From Acanthosoma haemorrhoidale (taxonomy: Eukaryota; Arthropoda; Insecta; Hemiptera; Acanthosomatidae), in contig OV884011.1 of the NCBI GenBank assembly GCA_930367205.1, positions 118,603,866-118,667,865 on the forward strand: a stretch of 64,000 nucleotides of DNA. The letters run 5' to 3'. The position numbers and the translations under genes are program-made. Below, piece after piece: positions 25,300 to 36,021 of the stretch (the stretch's first letter is position 1; each line of letters begins with the position of its first letter). Below the pieces are notes generated by a model. That model was not told the DNA's origin. It saw only the letters and a list, made by a program, of their open reading frames with translations, and did not search any database.

Positions 25300-26099
25300 G
25301 TGGCAGCCCAAACGCTGAGGGACGCCGAAAGACAGCGGGAGGTAACGTTGGCATACCATCAGGGGAAGACAAACCATCGCGGGATACAAGACACATTATA
25401 GGTATTTTTGGCGGGTAATGCGTAAGTCAATTCAAGACCTCATAGGGTCCTGAGACGTCGGCCTACGGACGAAGTATGATCGTCATCCCTCCCAAGTGCG
25501 CCAGGAGGAATCGCCAGTGGTGGAAGGACCCTTGGAAAACATACAGGTAGATACTTTCACGTGGCGCGAAGTCAAGTGGGTCACGATTATAGATACCTTC
25601 AGTAAGGTAGCCGTGGCACACAAGGTCCAGGATAAATCGTTGGACACGATAATGCGCGCGCTTCAACTCTGGTTCCAATTTTACGGTCTCCCGGAGCAGA
25701 TCTCTTCGGACGGATGGTGGGAGTTTGACAACGGTAAGGTGCGGGCGGAGATGGCAAAGAAGGATGTCACGTGGCACGTGAATACTCCTGGTCATCCCAG
25801 AAGTAGAGGGGCAATTGAGCGCTTCCACAGTGCCATAAGCGACCCTCTCCGAGTGAATCTGGTAGAGAAAGGGCTGCAAGCGACGGACGCAATGCCGATG
25901 GTAGTGGCGGCCTACAATCATTCAATACACGCAGCGACGGGTTTCGCACCATTCGAGGTGCTTTTTGGGATCCGCGCGCGGCCGCACAACTGGTCGGAGA
26001 CAGTGAAAGATGAAGGGATGGCTGATCAGGTGATGAATGCGCAGGTGCAGCGGAGGAAGACGCGAGAGACGGTACGTGATCGGATCATGCGGGAAACGA
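25300..26099 (+). pseudogene. Ty3/gypsy integrase fragment (related to 55655 element)
   Basis: This segment has the zinc-binding remnant YHQGKTNHRGI (about 25350) in one frame, then an open frame with the DDE core: VDTFTW (D), FYGLPEQISSDG (D) and NTPGHPRSRGAIERF (E), then AYNHSIHAATGFAPFE. All three catalytic positions are present in the open part. The integrase ends abruptly at 26099, where a 32-bp Jockey-like fragment is attached, and the normal C-terminal domain is missing. RT and LTRs are absent. It is similar to, but clearly diverged from, the copy at 55655-58163. Confidence 0.88.
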
Positions 26100-26131
26100 A
26101 CGTCACCGGATACGAGCCAGTGGAGGCTGAC
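26100..26131 (-). mobile_element. 32-bp Jockey-like 3' UTR micro-fragment fused to gypsy integrase
   Basis: The 32 bases here are an exact reverse complement of the 3' UTR segment ending at 36713 in copy A (31 bases at 36682-36712 plus one). They supply the TGYEPVEAD residues of the chimeric frame that begins in the Ty3/gypsy integrase. This looks like a junction-filler or remnant insertion. Confidence 0.7.
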
Positions 26132-26613
26132 CATGAGCCACATCATTCAAGATTTTGAAAGAGGAACTTTGATCCACTTTGAAGCCTGTTGAAACATCGC
26201 CAAGAAAATAAATTCTAATATTGACTTTTGCTATTTCCAAACAACACTTTTAAATACGAGGGGAGTTTTTCTTAACTGGTTTATGGAATTCAGCATCAGC
26301 AAAGCAACGTTATCCGTTGTTATAAACCTCTTAATACTACTGTAACAGAATTGAATTTTCCTTCCTTTAATATTGATATTGGCAACTTTAAATACAATTG
26401 CTGGACCTAGAAAGATTTGAACGTCTTTGTGCTGATATAGAAGTATTGGTGAAATATATAGTTTGAAAGATCTGGGGAAGGAAGATTGTAGCGACCGCTA
26501 ACTACATAAGATGTAATATAAAATGTAATAAATCACCCTATACTGTATTGCATATATATTATAAGCAAAAGTAAAATAACATGAACTAAATGTATTATAA
26601 ACAAATGTAAAAC

Positions 26614-28030
26614 TTTTTTTTTTTTTTTCTTTCATAGCCCCTTTAAATTTACAAATAATTATATATAATTATAGATCCTCAGGTGAATCTATTTACAAAT
26701 TATTTTATATTTCCTGTAGCATCACTACATTATATACAGGTTTTGTTATTTTATAGAAATTATATAATCGAATAAACAAGCATAATGATATACATTATAC
26801 GTGACTAGACTAAACTGACTAATTAAGGTGATGAGGCTCGCCTTTTTGATCAACCTTAAAACTAACTTACATACTAATTCTTATCCTAATTTTTCCCCGA
26901 CAGTCTGTTGCCATCGATGCGGGAGGGGTGGTGGGGTCATAGTGTTAAACACTGGCTTTGTCAGGTGCTGCAACGAGTCAAAAAACTTAATGTGTCTCCG
27001 GTGGATGAACTCACCCACCGACGGCACACCAAGCAACGGGTGCAGGTCAGCGTTCTTCAACCTCTCGAAAGAGGTATGTCGGACCACTTTTCGCATGATT
27101 CCATTCTGGAAGTGTTGAAGACATTTGGCTGTTGTGTCAGTCAAGTGGGTAAATAGCGGGGCACCGTACAGTAGAACTGGCCGGAGGACACATTTATATA
27201 TCATCAATTTGAGACGAAGCGACAGGTTAGGTGAAGTTAGCAAGTGCGATAGCCGGTAAGACCTTTGTCGTACTTTTTCTATTTTATTACTAAAATTATT
27301 AGAGAAATGGAGATGCCTATCCATTTTTATACCCAAATAGTGCATTGAGAAAGCTGGTGAGCTCTCTTGCCCTCCCACGCTATACGATTTTGGCAAGGAT
27401 TTTTTCCCCTTTTGGAGGGAGAAGATTACGCATTCGGTCTTCCCGGCGTTTACGCTGATGTTTAACATACCCAGTCTGTCACTGATGACGTTACAAACTG
27501 ACTCGGCGTGTGTAAGAGCCCTTTGTGCACTCATGCTGCTGCTGTAAACCGCAATATCGTCGGCGAAAGCGATTACAGTAGCTTTCTGATAGTTTGTCCC
27601 AACATACTGAAAAGAACCGGAGACAGAACCGCTCCTTGAGGAACTCCACAAGCCAGAGGGAATGGGTTAGAGAGGCAATCACCCACCCGTACCCTCACCG
27701 ATCTGTTCTCCAAGAACGAAACCAATATGGTATATAGCTGCTCTGGGCATTCCCAGTCACAAAGCTGTCGGCACAGCATCCCGTGGGACACTGAGTCGAA
27801 AGCCTGCGTGCAGTCCAACGAGATCATAGCAGTTGCTGTATTCTTGTTGATACCAAGGGTGGCTTCCGTTTGTACCTTCACAAGCGGATGTTCTGTACTC
27901 AGATGAGCCTGAAAACCTGTCTGCTCGTACGGAATGATAGCATTTTCCGAACAGAACCCCTTCAGGTAGTTCAGTATTATCTTTTCAAGAATCTTCCCCT
28001 TGCGAGGGAGGAGACTGAAGGTGGAAGCCA
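26614..28030 (-). mobile_element. Second LINE family (Jockey/CR1-like), copy nested in a solo LTR
   Basis: A T-run at 26614-26628 is the poly(A) end on the minus strand. ORF2 covers RT motifs in two frames: 27573-28031 with YEQTGFQAHLSTEHPL, ISLDCTQAFDSV and GVPQGAVLSPVLF, and 26881-27651 with AFADDIAVY and the C-terminus. A small deletion/frameshift at about 27600 separates motif B from FADD. The copy starts inside the RT, so it is 5'-truncated. It splits the solo LTR 26487-28297 and is therefore younger than that LTR. Confidence 0.9.
26881..27651 (-). pseudogene. LINE reverse transcriptase C-terminal half
   Basis: This 256-codon frame begins in shifted sequence and then has the catalytic box AFADDIAVYSSS. 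The NISVNAGKTECVIF and MHYLGIKMDRHLHF motifs typical of LINE RT thumb regions follow, then a C-terminal domain including YKCVLRPVLLYGAPLF and VPSVGEFIHRR. It reaches the natural stop just before the 3' UTR. Together with 27573-28031 it forms one broken ORF2. Confidence 0.85.
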
Positions 28031-28031
28031 A
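27573..28031 (-). pseudogene. LINE reverse transcriptase N-terminal half
   Basis: The frame of 152 codons covers RT finger and palm motifs: LEKIILNYL, the TGFQAHLSTEHPLVKV block, motif A SLDCTQAFDSVSHG, and motif B ACGVPQGAVLSPVLF. It then runs into a frameshift. The first codons derive from the junction with the host LTR. Confidence 0.85.
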
Positions 28032-28297
28032 CTAAGTCATAAACGAGAAAGGGTCACCAGCTGGCAGTCATAAACATGAAAGGGTCACCAGCTGGCAGTC
28101 ATAAACTTGACTAATTCTTTGTGAAACCTATGTACCTCTTCTCTTGAACATAGTGCATTGTCGGGGTACATACCTATCATAAATGGAGTCAGATAGTAAC
28201 GCCGTCATGGAACGGTTGTCCAGGTTATAAACTCGAACAATCCGCACTTGTCACCAGGGCTAGGGTGATCAGGCACCTCCCTAGTGACGACCCAACA

Positions 28298-28709
28298 AAG
28301 ATAAATTGATTTTTTATACCTAGACTAGTATTCATGACTCTTATAATCAGCTGAAAAAACTAGCGTTTGCGGTTCTTTCCTTATTTGGGTCTACATATTC
28401 ATGTGAACAATCATGTTGAGCCTTAGTGAGAGTGAAGTAAGAAGTTGTCTTATTGACGAGGACCGGGAATCCTGCCTAAAGTAAAAAAAAAAAAACCCTT
28501 TAGAAGAACACATATAAAGAATTTAGTACAGGTTCTTCAATAACCGGTCAAAACTTCAACGAATTCATGACCTGGTCTTTCCAGGCATTCTAGGCAACTG
28601 GGTAGGCTTTCTCTTTAGAGACAAAACATTTTACATTGATTTCCTATTTATATAAAACAGCATGGGCATAAAAAACATACTATAAAAACATGTGTCATTA
28701 GTTAGTAAC
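28298..28709. other. Spacer between two inverted solo LTRs
   Basis: About 400 bp of AT-rich sequence holding the TSD AAGAT at its left end and GTAAC at its right end. No gene. Confidence 0.8.
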
Positions 28710-29369
28710 TGTCGGGTTGTCACCAGGAGGTGCCTGATCACCTATCCCTGGTGACAAGTGCGGATTGTTTGAGTTAATAACCTGGACAATCGTTCCAGGA
28801 CGGCGTTAATATGTGGCTCCATTTATGACAGGTATGTGCCCCGACAATGCACTATGTTCAAGAGAAGAGGTGCAGAGGTTTCATAAAGAATAAGACAAGT
28901 TTTTCAGAATTCGAGCGGGAGCCCAGCAGTGTCACAGGTACAAGTCGTCAGAGGGTCTGCAAGTAGACTAAAAGACAGGGTGACAGACTGAGAGGAGATG
29001 AGGAGAGAGTGGGTTTTAGGATCAGAAGCCCCGGGATTAAATACCGTTTCCCCTTCCTGCCGGAAGGTGTCGCAGGTCTAATTACCCGGCCAGCCCTCTC
29101 CCCTGGGAGAGGCTGCAAAATAGTTGCTTAGTACCTGCGGTTTTCCTCATATGGTGAGCTACCTGCGACTGACAGCTGGTGACCCCTATCGTGTGACTAT
29201 TTGGCCCCCGCCTTCTGTATTGCTTTCCACATTTACAATGATTTATATTTTGTTCATGTTATTTACATTTGTCTAAAATACATCTAGTTCCTGTTATTTT
29301 ACTTTTGCTTACAATATATATGCACTAGAGTATAGGGTGATTTAACTTATGTAGTTAGCGGTCGCAACA
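28710..29369 (-). mobile_element. Solo LTR 2 (same family, minus strand), 5-bp TSD GTAAC
   Basis: This is a 660-bp LTR in minus orientation: on the plus strand it begins TGTCGGGTTGTCACC and ends TAGCGGTCGCAACA. Perfect GTAAC duplications flank it at 28705-28709 and 29370-29374. It aligns with solo LTRs 1 and 3, both in the outer segment (GCGACCGCTAAC, CACCCTATAC) and in the inner segment (GTGCATTGTCGGGGCACATA). The GC-richer middle holds GGCCAGCCCTCTCCC-type sequence. Confidence 0.93.
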
Positions 29370-29374
29370 GTAAC

Positions 29375-32300
29375 GAACAATTTTTTTTTGTTGTATTAAG
29401 TTGGATGTGAAATTAATAATCTGGGCTGATTTCATTTGTAATAAGTAATATGTGTGCACTATAATAACCTAAAACCATTCAAACTTTCACACAATTCCTC
29501 ACAGCCCCAGTTTCATATTTAAGTACGGTGTTTTGATCCAAAGTCTTATTTGATACTCTAGAGAAGCTAAAAATAAAGCTTCCTCAAAAAATTATAAATG
29601 TATATATTAATAGTAATAATTATTTTCCTACCATTTCACATTAAAAATCTTGACTTTCGTGATTAGTTAGATGTAGTATCTGTGGGTTATGTTACTGTGT
29701 TGGACAATTACTTTTAAAAAATTATTAACTGCCAAGAAAATGGTTTTCTCAACCGTAAATAAAACCTCTATTGTGCGATGCATCATGATTTGAATTTTAT
29801 TATTCTCACGTTACATTGGAATTTATTATCTACGCATAGAAAAAACATCAAATATTAAAAAAACAAAATATTATTTACCGTTTTTGCCTACATCTAAATG
29901 TCATATTCTATTCAGATCCAAGTTGAAAAAAAAAATTAAGAAATGAATGAAAAAAAAAATATTAAACTTTCTACTTATCTTCGTTAGGCTAACGATTTCT
30001 GAGTGAAAAAAAACTGAACTCTACCCCCAATCCCCAGGTAAAAATTTAGGTCTGCATCAACTGTAAATACCTCAAAAAGTCTCAAAGAAAATAAGGGTAA
30101 TAACAATCTTTTACAATCGTGTTAAAGTGATGAATTCAAGTCCCTGTGGCTGAGAGGACCTGATAGAATTATTAAATCTCATATCTGGGAGTAATTTATT
30201 GCTGGAGGAGGGATGACGTTGGTCTCCTCCCACCTAAACACACAACTTTTTAAGTAAACTACAGTGTCCTTGGTCTCTTAACAGCGATAATATTTAACAA
30301 CTCCTGTAAAACATTGGTTACACAGAAAGATTGAGAGATCATGAAAGTCAATTTGAATCGCATCATTAAACTATACAATTTGTAGGCATTCCTGTTGTAG
30401 CCTTCCCAAAGTCAACCAAAACGGTAATATTAAATAAATCTACAAATATTTATGATTTGTTATAAACTATCGGTATGACAAGTGTAGTATGAATGGAATG
30501 TCTAGCAATGTATTAAACTCTCTTTAATATCACAATATAACGAAAACTTTGGTATAGGTGTTCAATTAGAGATTAATTATTTATTTTTTGTTTTTAGAAT
30601 AGTCTGCTAGGTTCTTGCCAACAATTTATAACTTAGAGACCTAATGCCTAAGAAATTGTACATCAGAAACTTCAATATTTAAAGTTTTTTTTTATCCATA
30701 CGCCGTTTGTTGGTCCAATTGTAGACCAACGACTTAAAAAAAAACCATAGATTCATCAATAGAAAAATTCACCTAAAAAATATTTAGGACATTGAGTATT
30801 TGCTATGTCTTACATTACATCGTGAAATTTAATTTTGAAAAAGAAAAACGGAGGAAACTTCACTTTTGTTGTTCCAACGAGGTGAGTTTAAGGATGCCAA
30901 GGAAGTCTACATTTGACAACAATTTACTTCATGTTTTTTATTTGACAGTGAGAGATATGAATCTAGAGAAAGGAAATGTTCAGTATTTTATTTATATAAA
31001 GATAAATAATATTTATTTTCGCGTCTGTCGTATAACATATACCAAGTTATGATCGGCTTTGCATCAGTAATTTAACCTTTTACTTCATGCTTAATCATTT
31101 ACTATTCATCATCAGCAGCCGTAAGATGGGAAATTGATTTGCCGAAAATCTGTGAATTTTATATACAACTCGTAGGCATTATGTTTCCAATTATTTTTCT
31201 GACAAACACGAAGCATTACCCATACAGTCTATAGTCAAGTCCGAACAATGTCCCGTTTAACGATTGTTATAGTAAATTCAGTCAATGGCAATGAATTGCA
31301 TTTCCAAGTATGATTTCAACGAATATTATAATCAAGTAGCGAACTCTTTGTGATGTTGTCTAAGGTCCTGATGAAGAGATGCGAAATCACTAATCAATCA
31401 CAAGAGCGTAACAATTTTTGATGTTGACAGTTTGCCAAGCTACCCAAGCTGTTAACACTTCCCACGTCTGAAAAACCCTTCTAAAAAAAAACATTGCAGA
31501 GTGCAACAAGGCTGGCTTCATTTCGATGTTTTTTTTTTATAATAGCTATAACCCCTTAAAAGCTTTATTTCCTCGGGGGATAAACCTTTCTGATGTTTCA
31601 AACACGTATAGTATCTCTTTTTCTACTAATCCCATCCATCGTACATTACTTTTTAATTGAATTCATCGCTAGTGATTCACCATAACCACAAACCAGTACT
31701 GATGTAATTTAACTTTAAAACAGAATCGTAGAGCTAAGTCAGTGGAAATACTGAAACTGACATCTTAGAGCTGTTGAAAACATTTTTGTTTGAATAAAAC
31801 CTATTGTAAATATTGTAATAAAGGAAGATTACTTATTTAATTTACTTTATTTTAGTTTACTTAGAAGACTATGAGATATTACTCTTCCTTCATATGACTA
31901 GTACCCTGTCATAAAAATAGCATTAATGATTTTACTAGCGCATAATAAACCCCCCCCCCCAAAAAAAATGGTGCTGAAATATTTTTCTGTTATGTTTGGC
32001 AACCCCTAATAAGCGCGCGACTGAGCTGACTAACAAAGATCTGAAGAGGCTACCAGACGAACATAGTTCTCATTTAGTTGTCTCGCCAGGCAAATATCTT
32101 GCTTAAATTTTCACTGATTGATTTTATTTCTAGCATCTCTGCGATATCAGGTAAGACACTCATGCAAAATATCATCCCTCTAAATGAAACTGGCGTTACA
32201 AACATATTGTGAATACTATTTTGATTGACTAACCCTAGAACGAATCTTCAGTCAGGCATTCAGAACCACGGGTGAAAACATGCTGAATCTTGTTTCTGGT

Positions 32301-33522
32301 TTAAAACAAATCCCTAAGAATTTATTTTGGTTATTGAGTTTGGTAACCAATATCTAAATAGTGGTTAGTCCCCGGAGAAAATTGAACATGTACATAATTA
32401 ATTTAAACAATTCAAATCTCAACGTAATTGCAAAACTGCTTCTGTGCAAAAATATCTTTAAGGAAATCATACTACTAGCTGTGTAATATTACGTTTATTA
32501 CGGTATTAAAAAATAAATAAATAAATGCCTACCGCAATAATTAGTTTAACTTTGAAATATAAGAAAATTAAAAAGGGCTATGTTATATTTTTTTTTTATT
32601 TAAAGGCTGTATGTAAAATCCCCTCAAAAAACGTTGAAAATAAAGGGTGGTTCCCGATAGGGTAAGTCATATTACCAAAACGAGAGTATATAGGTTTAAA
32701 CCCCCTTCCAAAAAATAAATAAAGCAAATACTTACTAGCTGCGGTAGTTACTGCCGTCACAAAATCAATTAAGGGAACATTTATTTAGCGGTGTGTCAGA
32801 CCGTTTATTGATTATAAACAAACGGTATTAAAGTTAATGAGTTAATATAGTAGTAACTATTGCACCAGCCATAAAGTATATAAAAGATAAAATAATATTT
32901 TCTATTTCAATTTTTTGAAAGTAACTCCGTTCGTTGGGTTTAGAAACCGGTTCCTGAATAACCTTTGAATTAAGTGTTACATTTCACCTGTGTAACTTTT
33001 TGACGTTTTCAAAAGGCTAGTTAAATATCAGTTTCTAAATTTATTGGATGATCTGTTGTAGAAAGAGACGATCTTAATCCACATTGATTTTTAGTGAAGA
33101 AATCCTTATTTTTAGGAAACTATATGCACATAATAACAATTTAGTAACAAGTTAAATTTAAAAAAAAGTTTTGTTATTCTTCTATGCACTTTTTATTCAG
33201 TACTGTTCCCAGAACTTCACCACCAACATGTCATACAAATCAAAGATATTGGTCTGTAATTTTTAGGGCTTATTTAGTCTTTTTTTGTTATATTAGTATA
33301 AGTAAAGTGATTGAGTTATTACAACGCATAGGGAAGTTTGTTTGTTTTTTAGATTTTTTAAAACTAATATCAGGTTATACTTATGAATTGGCGCGTTAAT
33401 GGAATCTTCAGTTTTTCTGAAAATTTGAGAACGCATAGGTCCAACCGGGTGGAGTTGTTTCTGAATCGGTTATCAAACACATTTACAATCAGATAGTGTT
33501 TGGTTAAAATATTTTTGTGAGG
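29375..33522. other. Intron, no recognised gene
   Basis: AT-rich. It contains the palindrome at 30682 and a C10 homopolymer near 31950. The open frames here have AT-driven composition and no known motifs. Confidence 0.6.
30682..30747. repeat. Imperfect palindrome / short hairpin
   Basis: The inner stem GTTGGTC/GACCAAC (about 30709-30731) is enclosed by a T-rich left arm and an A-rich right arm, giving a roughly 65-bp fold-back. It could be a tiny MITE remnant; no clear TSD was identified. Confidence 0.55.
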
Positions 33523-34377
33523 CGACTATTGGCATCCTTCTGTTTCGATTCTTTCAATTCACACCTCTCCTCTCTGTCTACCAGGGATAACTACCTGCGG
33601 AATGTAACCAAAAAAATCCTAAAGTATCATCCTGTTTCACGCCCACTCCGTCGTGATGATGGATCTTAGGCGGCTTCGGATGGGGATAGGTCGGAGGAAT
33701 GTGCTCTGCATCTTACCCATACTTTCACACCTCACCTTTCTCATCAAAACCATACTCATAACATAACTGTTGAAAATTTCCTCACTTCACTTATTCCTCT
33801 CTGTCTCTCTTCCACCAAAAGCCGTGAACCCCTCTGAGGTCAAATACCTTCTGAAAAACCTACCTTACTAAAAAAACCCTGGATATGATCTCCTTACTCC
33901 TCAAATTCTCAAACAACTTCCTCCTAAAGCCATAATCTTCCTAACCTACATATATAATTGCATTATCCGAACGACTCACTTTCCTCTCCTCTGGTAACAT
34001 TCCATTTTATCCTATTCGCCAAACCCGGTAAACCACCCAATGACGCCCCACCTTACCGTCTAATTGGCCTACTACCTATCCTCACGAAACTCCTCTTAAA
34101 ACGTCTACTTCCAATTGTTGAATCCAAAATCCTTTTTCCTACACACCAGTTTGGTTTCCATCTACGACATTCCACTGCTCAACAAGGCCTTCGCGTTGTT
34201 TATCACATCTCCTCAGCCCTTGAAACCAAACAGTATTGCACTGCTGCCTTTCTTGATATAGCTCAAGCTTTTGACAGAGTTTGGCAAGCAGGTTTGCTCT
34301 ACAAGCTCAAAAGATATTTACCACAGGCCTACCTTTCAAACTGCTTCTTCCGAATCCACTGTGGTTTATAATATTCT

Positions 34378-34818
34378 ATTATCACGGGGTCTGTGTCGGT
34401 GACACAAGAGTCACAAGGGACCATCGTACCTCTCTCAGTTTAAGAAAAACAAAAAAACAAAAACAAAACATAACTGTTAATTAGTAGAACATAGGAAATA
34501 ATATTAATGTTATATTGTTAATAGCATAATATAGATAGATATAAGTTGTATGTATGTATGTATGTATGTATACAGTAATCATACGAATAAAGACGGTTTC
34601 AAAGTATTACCAAGGTGTGCTGACTGGTGCAATAACCCCAATTGCACTGGAATACGCGCACCATAGACATCGATAAAAGCCCCTGGAGTCTGCTTCACAG
34701 ACTAGCAGGGATACCCCGAGTTATGAGGGTTTGATAACCGATCCCCGAGCCTGCATCACGGGCTCGTTGGGAAACCCCGTTTGAGGTTCCTACCTCAGGA
34801 AGGAGCAAAAAAAAAAAA
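34378..34818 (+). mobile_element. SINE-like 441-bp structured insertion with poly(A) end and 14-bp TSD
   Basis: The insert interrupts Jockey copy A and is flanked by GTTTATAATATTCT (34364-34377) and GTTTAGAATATTCT (34819-34832), a 14-bp duplication with one mismatch. It ends in a run of A, so it was probably mobilised by LINE machinery. No open frame is present. It carries a GTGTC/GACAC hairpin near its head, a TATG microsatellite, an AATAAAG hexamer near 34585, then hairpins: GTGCAA/TTGCAC, AGTCTG/CAGACT, GAGCC/GGCTC, and a GGGAAACCCC segment. I see no clear tRNA A and B boxes. A diverged second copy lies at 15250-15372. Confidence 0.75.
34547..34570 (+). repeat. (TATG)n microsatellite inside the SINE-like insert
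   Basis: About six TATG units, upstream of the AATAAAG hexamer of the structured insert. Confidence 0.95.
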
Positions 34819-35093
34819 GTTTAGAATATTCTAACTACTATCCCATAAAAGCAGGAGTTCCACAGGGCAGTGTCCTGGGTCCCATCCTCACCACTGCTGT
34901 CCCCTCTACCCCCAATACCTGCTTGGATACATTTGCAAGAACACACTTGTCTTGTCATCCCACCCAGACAGACCCCGATATAGCATCCCATAATCTTCAT
35001 TGTATATACTATACTCTTTATTGGGCTATAATTACAATCTGCCTTTTATAAGGCAATCAGTAATTGCGATAAACGCTCTCATTCATACCATAT

Positions 35094-35642
35094 TTACAAT
35101 TCATCAGTGGTCGGGTGCAGATTTCTTATCACTACTTGAAGCGATCGTTCTTGTTTCAACTGATATGTATGGAAGTCTGCATTGGTTTCTTCTAAATACT
35201 TGATGATCGCTCGATAAGTATCGGGAGTGTCTGGGGAAATTTTTGTATCCTGAGAGCGATTGAGGCACGTATATTTTCCGGTACCTACAACTTTGCTCAT
35301 TTGTGAGCATAATAGTTTGAAATTGCTAATATTCCTTACGAATATAGCAGGCGGCTTGGGCTGTGTTGGTGTTTGAATAACTTCCATGTCGTCAGGTTGG
35401 CTATTTCTCAGTACCTCGGAGCTATTCGGTGTGAAGAATGGAGATTCTGCTACAGTTTCTTCTTTTGAAGTGCTGGCAAGTGGGGGTAGATCTTCCATAG
35501 AGCTGGCAGCAGATGAGTTTATAGGGATGTTCCTATTTGAGCGTCTGGGTTTTCGCTTTACTGGCGACGTTGGTGGAGTTGGACCTAAGGACCTAGATCT
35601 TTTCTTTTTATTTTGTGATATTAGCTGCTGATAAAATCTCAT
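35094..35642 (-). pseudogene. Jockey-like ORF1 (gag-like), N-terminal part fused to 3' UTR
   Basis: The frame has 182 codons. The N-terminus is basic and serine/proline-rich (PPTSPVKRKPRRSNRN), typical of LINE nucleic-acid-binding ORF1 proteins. From about residue 125 it matches the conserved pre-zinc-knuckle region of Jockey-clade gag proteins: PPAIFVRNISNFKLL, YRAIIKYLEE, FHTYQLKQERSLQVVIRNLHPTT. The final residues DEL and the stop come from 3' UTR sequence after an internal deletion, so the zinc knuckles expected next are missing. Confidence 0.82.
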
Positions 35643-36021
35643 TTTGTCATTAGCTAAGATTTTTGTTAGTTAAAAAAAAAATAATAAAATACGTAGCGCC
35701 GGTGGGATTCCAGTGGCGAGTCACCGGTCTTGGCTCTGAGCCACCTATCAGGTCTGGCTCAGAACGGCTGTGTATCGTGAACGACGGCTAATGCCGATCA
35801 GTCAAGATGGCCGACTACTCTGTCCGATTTCACTATTTACAATTCACACTAATGTAACTAGCGATCTACTCACTTATTGAGAGCTCGTGGCCAGCTCACT
35901 TAAGTTGCCAGTTGAAACAATCCAAAAGCCGAAAAAGGGTCTATAAACGGTAGTTATCGGTATTGATTTGGAGAGCGATAGTTGTACGTAGTTGTCTAAA
36001 AGTAGCGCATGCGCAGAACTG
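35643..36021 (-). promoter_or_regulatory. Jockey-like 5' UTR / probable internal promoter
   Basis: This is the about 380 bp between the TSD and the ORF1 start on the minus strand. The extreme 5' end holds the palindrome GCGCATGCGC (36006-36015) about 6 bp from the element end. LINEs of this type use internal Pol II promoters, and a palindrome of this form fits the NRF-1/Ewg consensus. Promoter activity is inferred from position and motif only. Confidence 0.45.

Larger units (their letters stand above)
26487..28297 (+). mobile_element. Solo LTR 1 (TGT...ACA), interrupted by a LINE, 5-bp TSD AAGAT
   Basis: The LTR starts TGTAGCGACCGCTAAC at 26487 and ends CGACCCAACA at 28297. Perfect 5-bp duplications AAGAT lie at 26482-26486 and 28298-28302. 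The left piece (26487-26613) and right piece (about 28031-28297) are separated by the LINE at 26614-28030. About 60-70 bp of LTR are missing at the insertion point compared with the two other copies. A tandem copy of a roughly 31-bp unit (GGTCACCAGCTGGCAGTCAT core) lies at about 28049-28108. No internal region exists, hence a solo LTR. Confidence 0.9.
35000..36021 (-). mobile_element. Jockey-like LINE copy G (-), internally deleted, with 5' UTR and ORF1 start, 11-bp TSD
   Basis: Identical CATAATCTTCA 11-mers at 34989-34999 and 36022-36032 bracket this insert within copy A. Read on the minus strand it starts with a full-looking 5' UTR (about 36021 to 35643), goes into an ORF1 start (35642), and then jumps at about 35105 directly into the family's 3' UTR and tail (35000-35100). 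ORF1's C-terminal part and all of ORF2 are absent. It is therefore an internally deleted copy with both genuine termini, and the only view in the window of the family's 5' end. Confidence 0.88.

Noticed and set aside
25496..26158. Open integrase frame as a domesticated host gene
   Set aside because: The core is open, but it lacks a proper start and the C-terminal domain, and its last residues come from a fused LINE fragment; it is more likely a remnant.
31949..31958. Homopolymer C and G runs (also near 52506, 54045, 56822 and 60448)
   Set aside because: These are simple homopolymers, possibly with sequencing length errors, and no function is suggested.
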